A stretch of DNA of 5,744 nucleotides from an uncultured Eubacteriales bacterium (lineage in GTDB: Bacteria; Bacillota; Clostridia; Oscillospirales; Acutalibacteraceae): NCBI GenBank assembly GCA_900320415.1, contig ONSE01000136.1, positions 1 through 5,744 of the forward strand, in the 5' to 3' direction. The position numbers were made by a program, and so were the translations under genes. The notes under the pieces were generated by a model. That model did no database searches. It was not told where the DNA came from and saw only the letters and a list, made by a program, of their open reading frames with translations. Shown here piece by piece: positions 4,587-5,744 of this stretch; position 1 is the stretch's first letter, and each line of letters starts with the position of its first letter.

Positions 4587-5744
4587 GAGCTTTTCTCCAA
4601 AGCAGCTGCGTGTGCTGAGCTGGTGGCATGAGAATTCCGCCGATTGCGGCAGGGACGCGATCATCTGCGACGGAGCGGTGAGGAGCGGAAAGACCTTTTG
4701 TATGTCGCTGTCCTTCGTTATCTGGAGTTTCTATTTTCGCGGCGGCACTGATTTTGCCCTCTGCGGCAAGACCATCCGTTCGCTCAGGCGCAATATGGTG
4801 ACTCCGATTTTGCCGCTTCTGCAATCGCTCGGCTTTTCCTGCGAGGAAAAGCTGTCGCAGAACCTGCTGCTGGTGCGCTATCGCGGACGGCAGAAGCGTT
4901 TTTACCTCTTCGGCGGCAAGGACGAGGCGTCCGCGGCGCTGATTCAGGGCATGACGCTGGCAGGTGTGCTCTTTGACGAGGTCGCGCTGATGCCGCGCTC
5001 CTTTGTGGAGCAGGCAATCGCGCGCTGTTCGGTGGACGGGTCGCGGTTTTGGTTCAACTGCAACCCCGAGCATCCCGAGCACTGGTTCCACACGGAGTGG
5101 ATCAAGCAGACAGAGAGCAAAAACGCACTCTACCTTCACTTCACGATGGACGATAATCCCTCGCTCTCCGAGGAAGTCAAGCGCAGGTACGAGTCTTTGT
5201 ACTCGGGCGTTTTCTACGAGCGCTTTGTGCGCGGTAAATGGGTGGCGGTTTACGGCGCTGTCTATCCGTTTATGGCGGAGGAAAAGTATTACTGGGATGT
5301 GCCGCAGGGAAGCTTTGACACGTATGTCATTTCCTGCGACTACGGAACGGTCAATCCAGCGTCGTTCGGTCTATGGGGCAGGCTGGACGGCATCTGGTAC
5401 CGGATTGATGAGTATTACTTCGATTCCCGCGCCGAGGGCTTTCAGAAAACCGACGAGGAACACTACGAGGGGCTTCGCGCGCTGGCGGGCGGCAGAAAAA
5501 TCAGACAGGTGGTTGTCGATCCGTCCGCAGCGAGCTTTATCGAGGTGATCCGCCGTCACGGAAAGTATACGGTGGTGCCTGCGCAAAACAATGTTGTCAA
5601 CGGAATCAGGCGGGTGTCTCAGGCACTCAAAAAGGATGAAATCCGCATTTGCCGCAGCTGCGCCGCCTCGCGGAGGGAGTTTTCTCTCTACCGCTGGGAC
5701 TGCGACAAACGCGCGGATATGCCCGTCAAGCAGAATGACCACGC
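4573..5744 (+). CDS. terL: Phage terminase large subunit, PBSX family (ATPase and nuclease), 3' partial
   Basis: This is the packaging motor that translocates DNA into the prohead and cuts it at genome ends. The window shows 390 complete codons and no stop. Numbered from ATG 4573: Walker A G-A-V-R-S-G-K-T at 34-41; K-T-I-R-S-L-R-R-N about 66-74; Walker B V-L-F-D-E at 132-136, with Glu136 the likely catalytic Glu; C-N-P-E-H-P, the usual coupling region; then the RNase H-like nuclease with Asp256 (C-D-Y-G), Asp316 (V-V-D-P-S) and Asp389 (N-D-H) at the very edge. This set and order match PBSX-type TerL (Terminase_3 style), whose members are commonly somewhat over 400 residues, so only a short tail should be missing. 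GGAAG at 4566-4570 is 2 bases before ATG 4573 but 8 before ATG 4579, so 4579 may be the real start; the frame is open back to 4510. A portal gene is expected next. Confidence 0.95.
   Translation, partial: MAMIESFSPKQLRVLSWWHENSADCGRDAIICDGAVRSGKTFCMSLSFVIWSFYFRGGTDFALCGKTIRSLRRNMVTPILPLLQSLGFSCEEKLSQNLLLVRYRGRQKRFYLFGGKDEASAALIQGMTLAGVLFDEVALMPRSFVEQAIARCSVDGSRFWFNCNPEHPEHWFHTEWIKQTESKNALYLHFTMDDNPSLSEEVKRRYESLYSGVFYERFVRGKWVAVYGAVYPFMAEEKYYWDVPQGSFDTYVISCDYGTVNPASFGLWGRLDGIWYRIDEYYFDSRAEGFQKTDEEHYEGLRALAGGRKIRQVVVDPSAASFIEVIRRHGKYTVVPAQNNVVNGIRRVSQALKKDEIRICRSCAASRREFSLYRWDCDKRADMPVKQNDH

Noticed and set aside
4480..5139. Antisense open frame (219 codons) opposite terS and terL
   Set aside because: The plus strand encodes the Walker A and Walker B motifs of terL across this span; the antisense translation has no recognisable domain.
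5003..5548. Plus-strand open frame of 181 codons inside terL
   Set aside because: It is in a different frame from terL and its product is Arg/Ser-rich and featureless. The terL frame carries the nuclease motifs over the same bases.

Overview
The window suggests a gut or rumen Firmicute close to Ruminococcus, probably of the starch-degrading R. bromii type. The first two thirds encode a secreted, dockerin-bearing type I pullulanase with long Thr/Pro/Lys/Glu linkers, the style of the cohesin-dockerin amylosome known from R. bromii. Genus and lifestyle are inferences from protein style; no rRNA or housekeeping marker is present.

Region 1 (1-3877, + strand) is one very large CDS, open at its 5' end. 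In order it has a signal peptide, a CBM48, a GH13 pullulanase catalytic domain with all three catalytic acids, two MucBP-like repeats, a CBM25/26-like starch-binding module, a third MucBP-like repeat, a PT-rich linker, a type I dockerin, a second PT-rich linker and a Trp-rich C-terminal module of about 99 residues that I cannot name. The product should be exported, bind starch at several sites, cut alpha-1,6 branch points and dock onto a cohesin.

Region 2 (3878-4100) is an AT-rich intergenic stretch. It holds a strong intrinsic terminator for the pullulanase at 3926-3960, a perfect 10-bp hairpin at 4026-4049, a strong Shine-Dalgarno-like GGAGGAG at 4061-4067 and a second dyad at 4074-4089. 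I could not fix a convincing promoter.

Region 3 (4101-5744, + strand) is the start of a tailed-phage DNA packaging module: a Terminase_2-type small subunit (terS) overlapping a PBSX-type large subunit (terL). The large subunit has Walker A, Walker B and the three nuclease aspartates, and is cut by the window end just after the third. The large subunit has no stop in the window, and its translation was worked out by hand from 4573.

The host glycan gene and the phage genes are therefore about 220 bases apart in the same orientation, with no integrase, repressor or visible att site between them. This looks like a prophage edge, a prophage remnant or a domesticated packaging module. The two parts are probably not one functional system. 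The most unusual items are the MucBP-CBM-MucBP-dockerin architecture, the unnamed C-terminal module and the double-dyad leader in front of terS.
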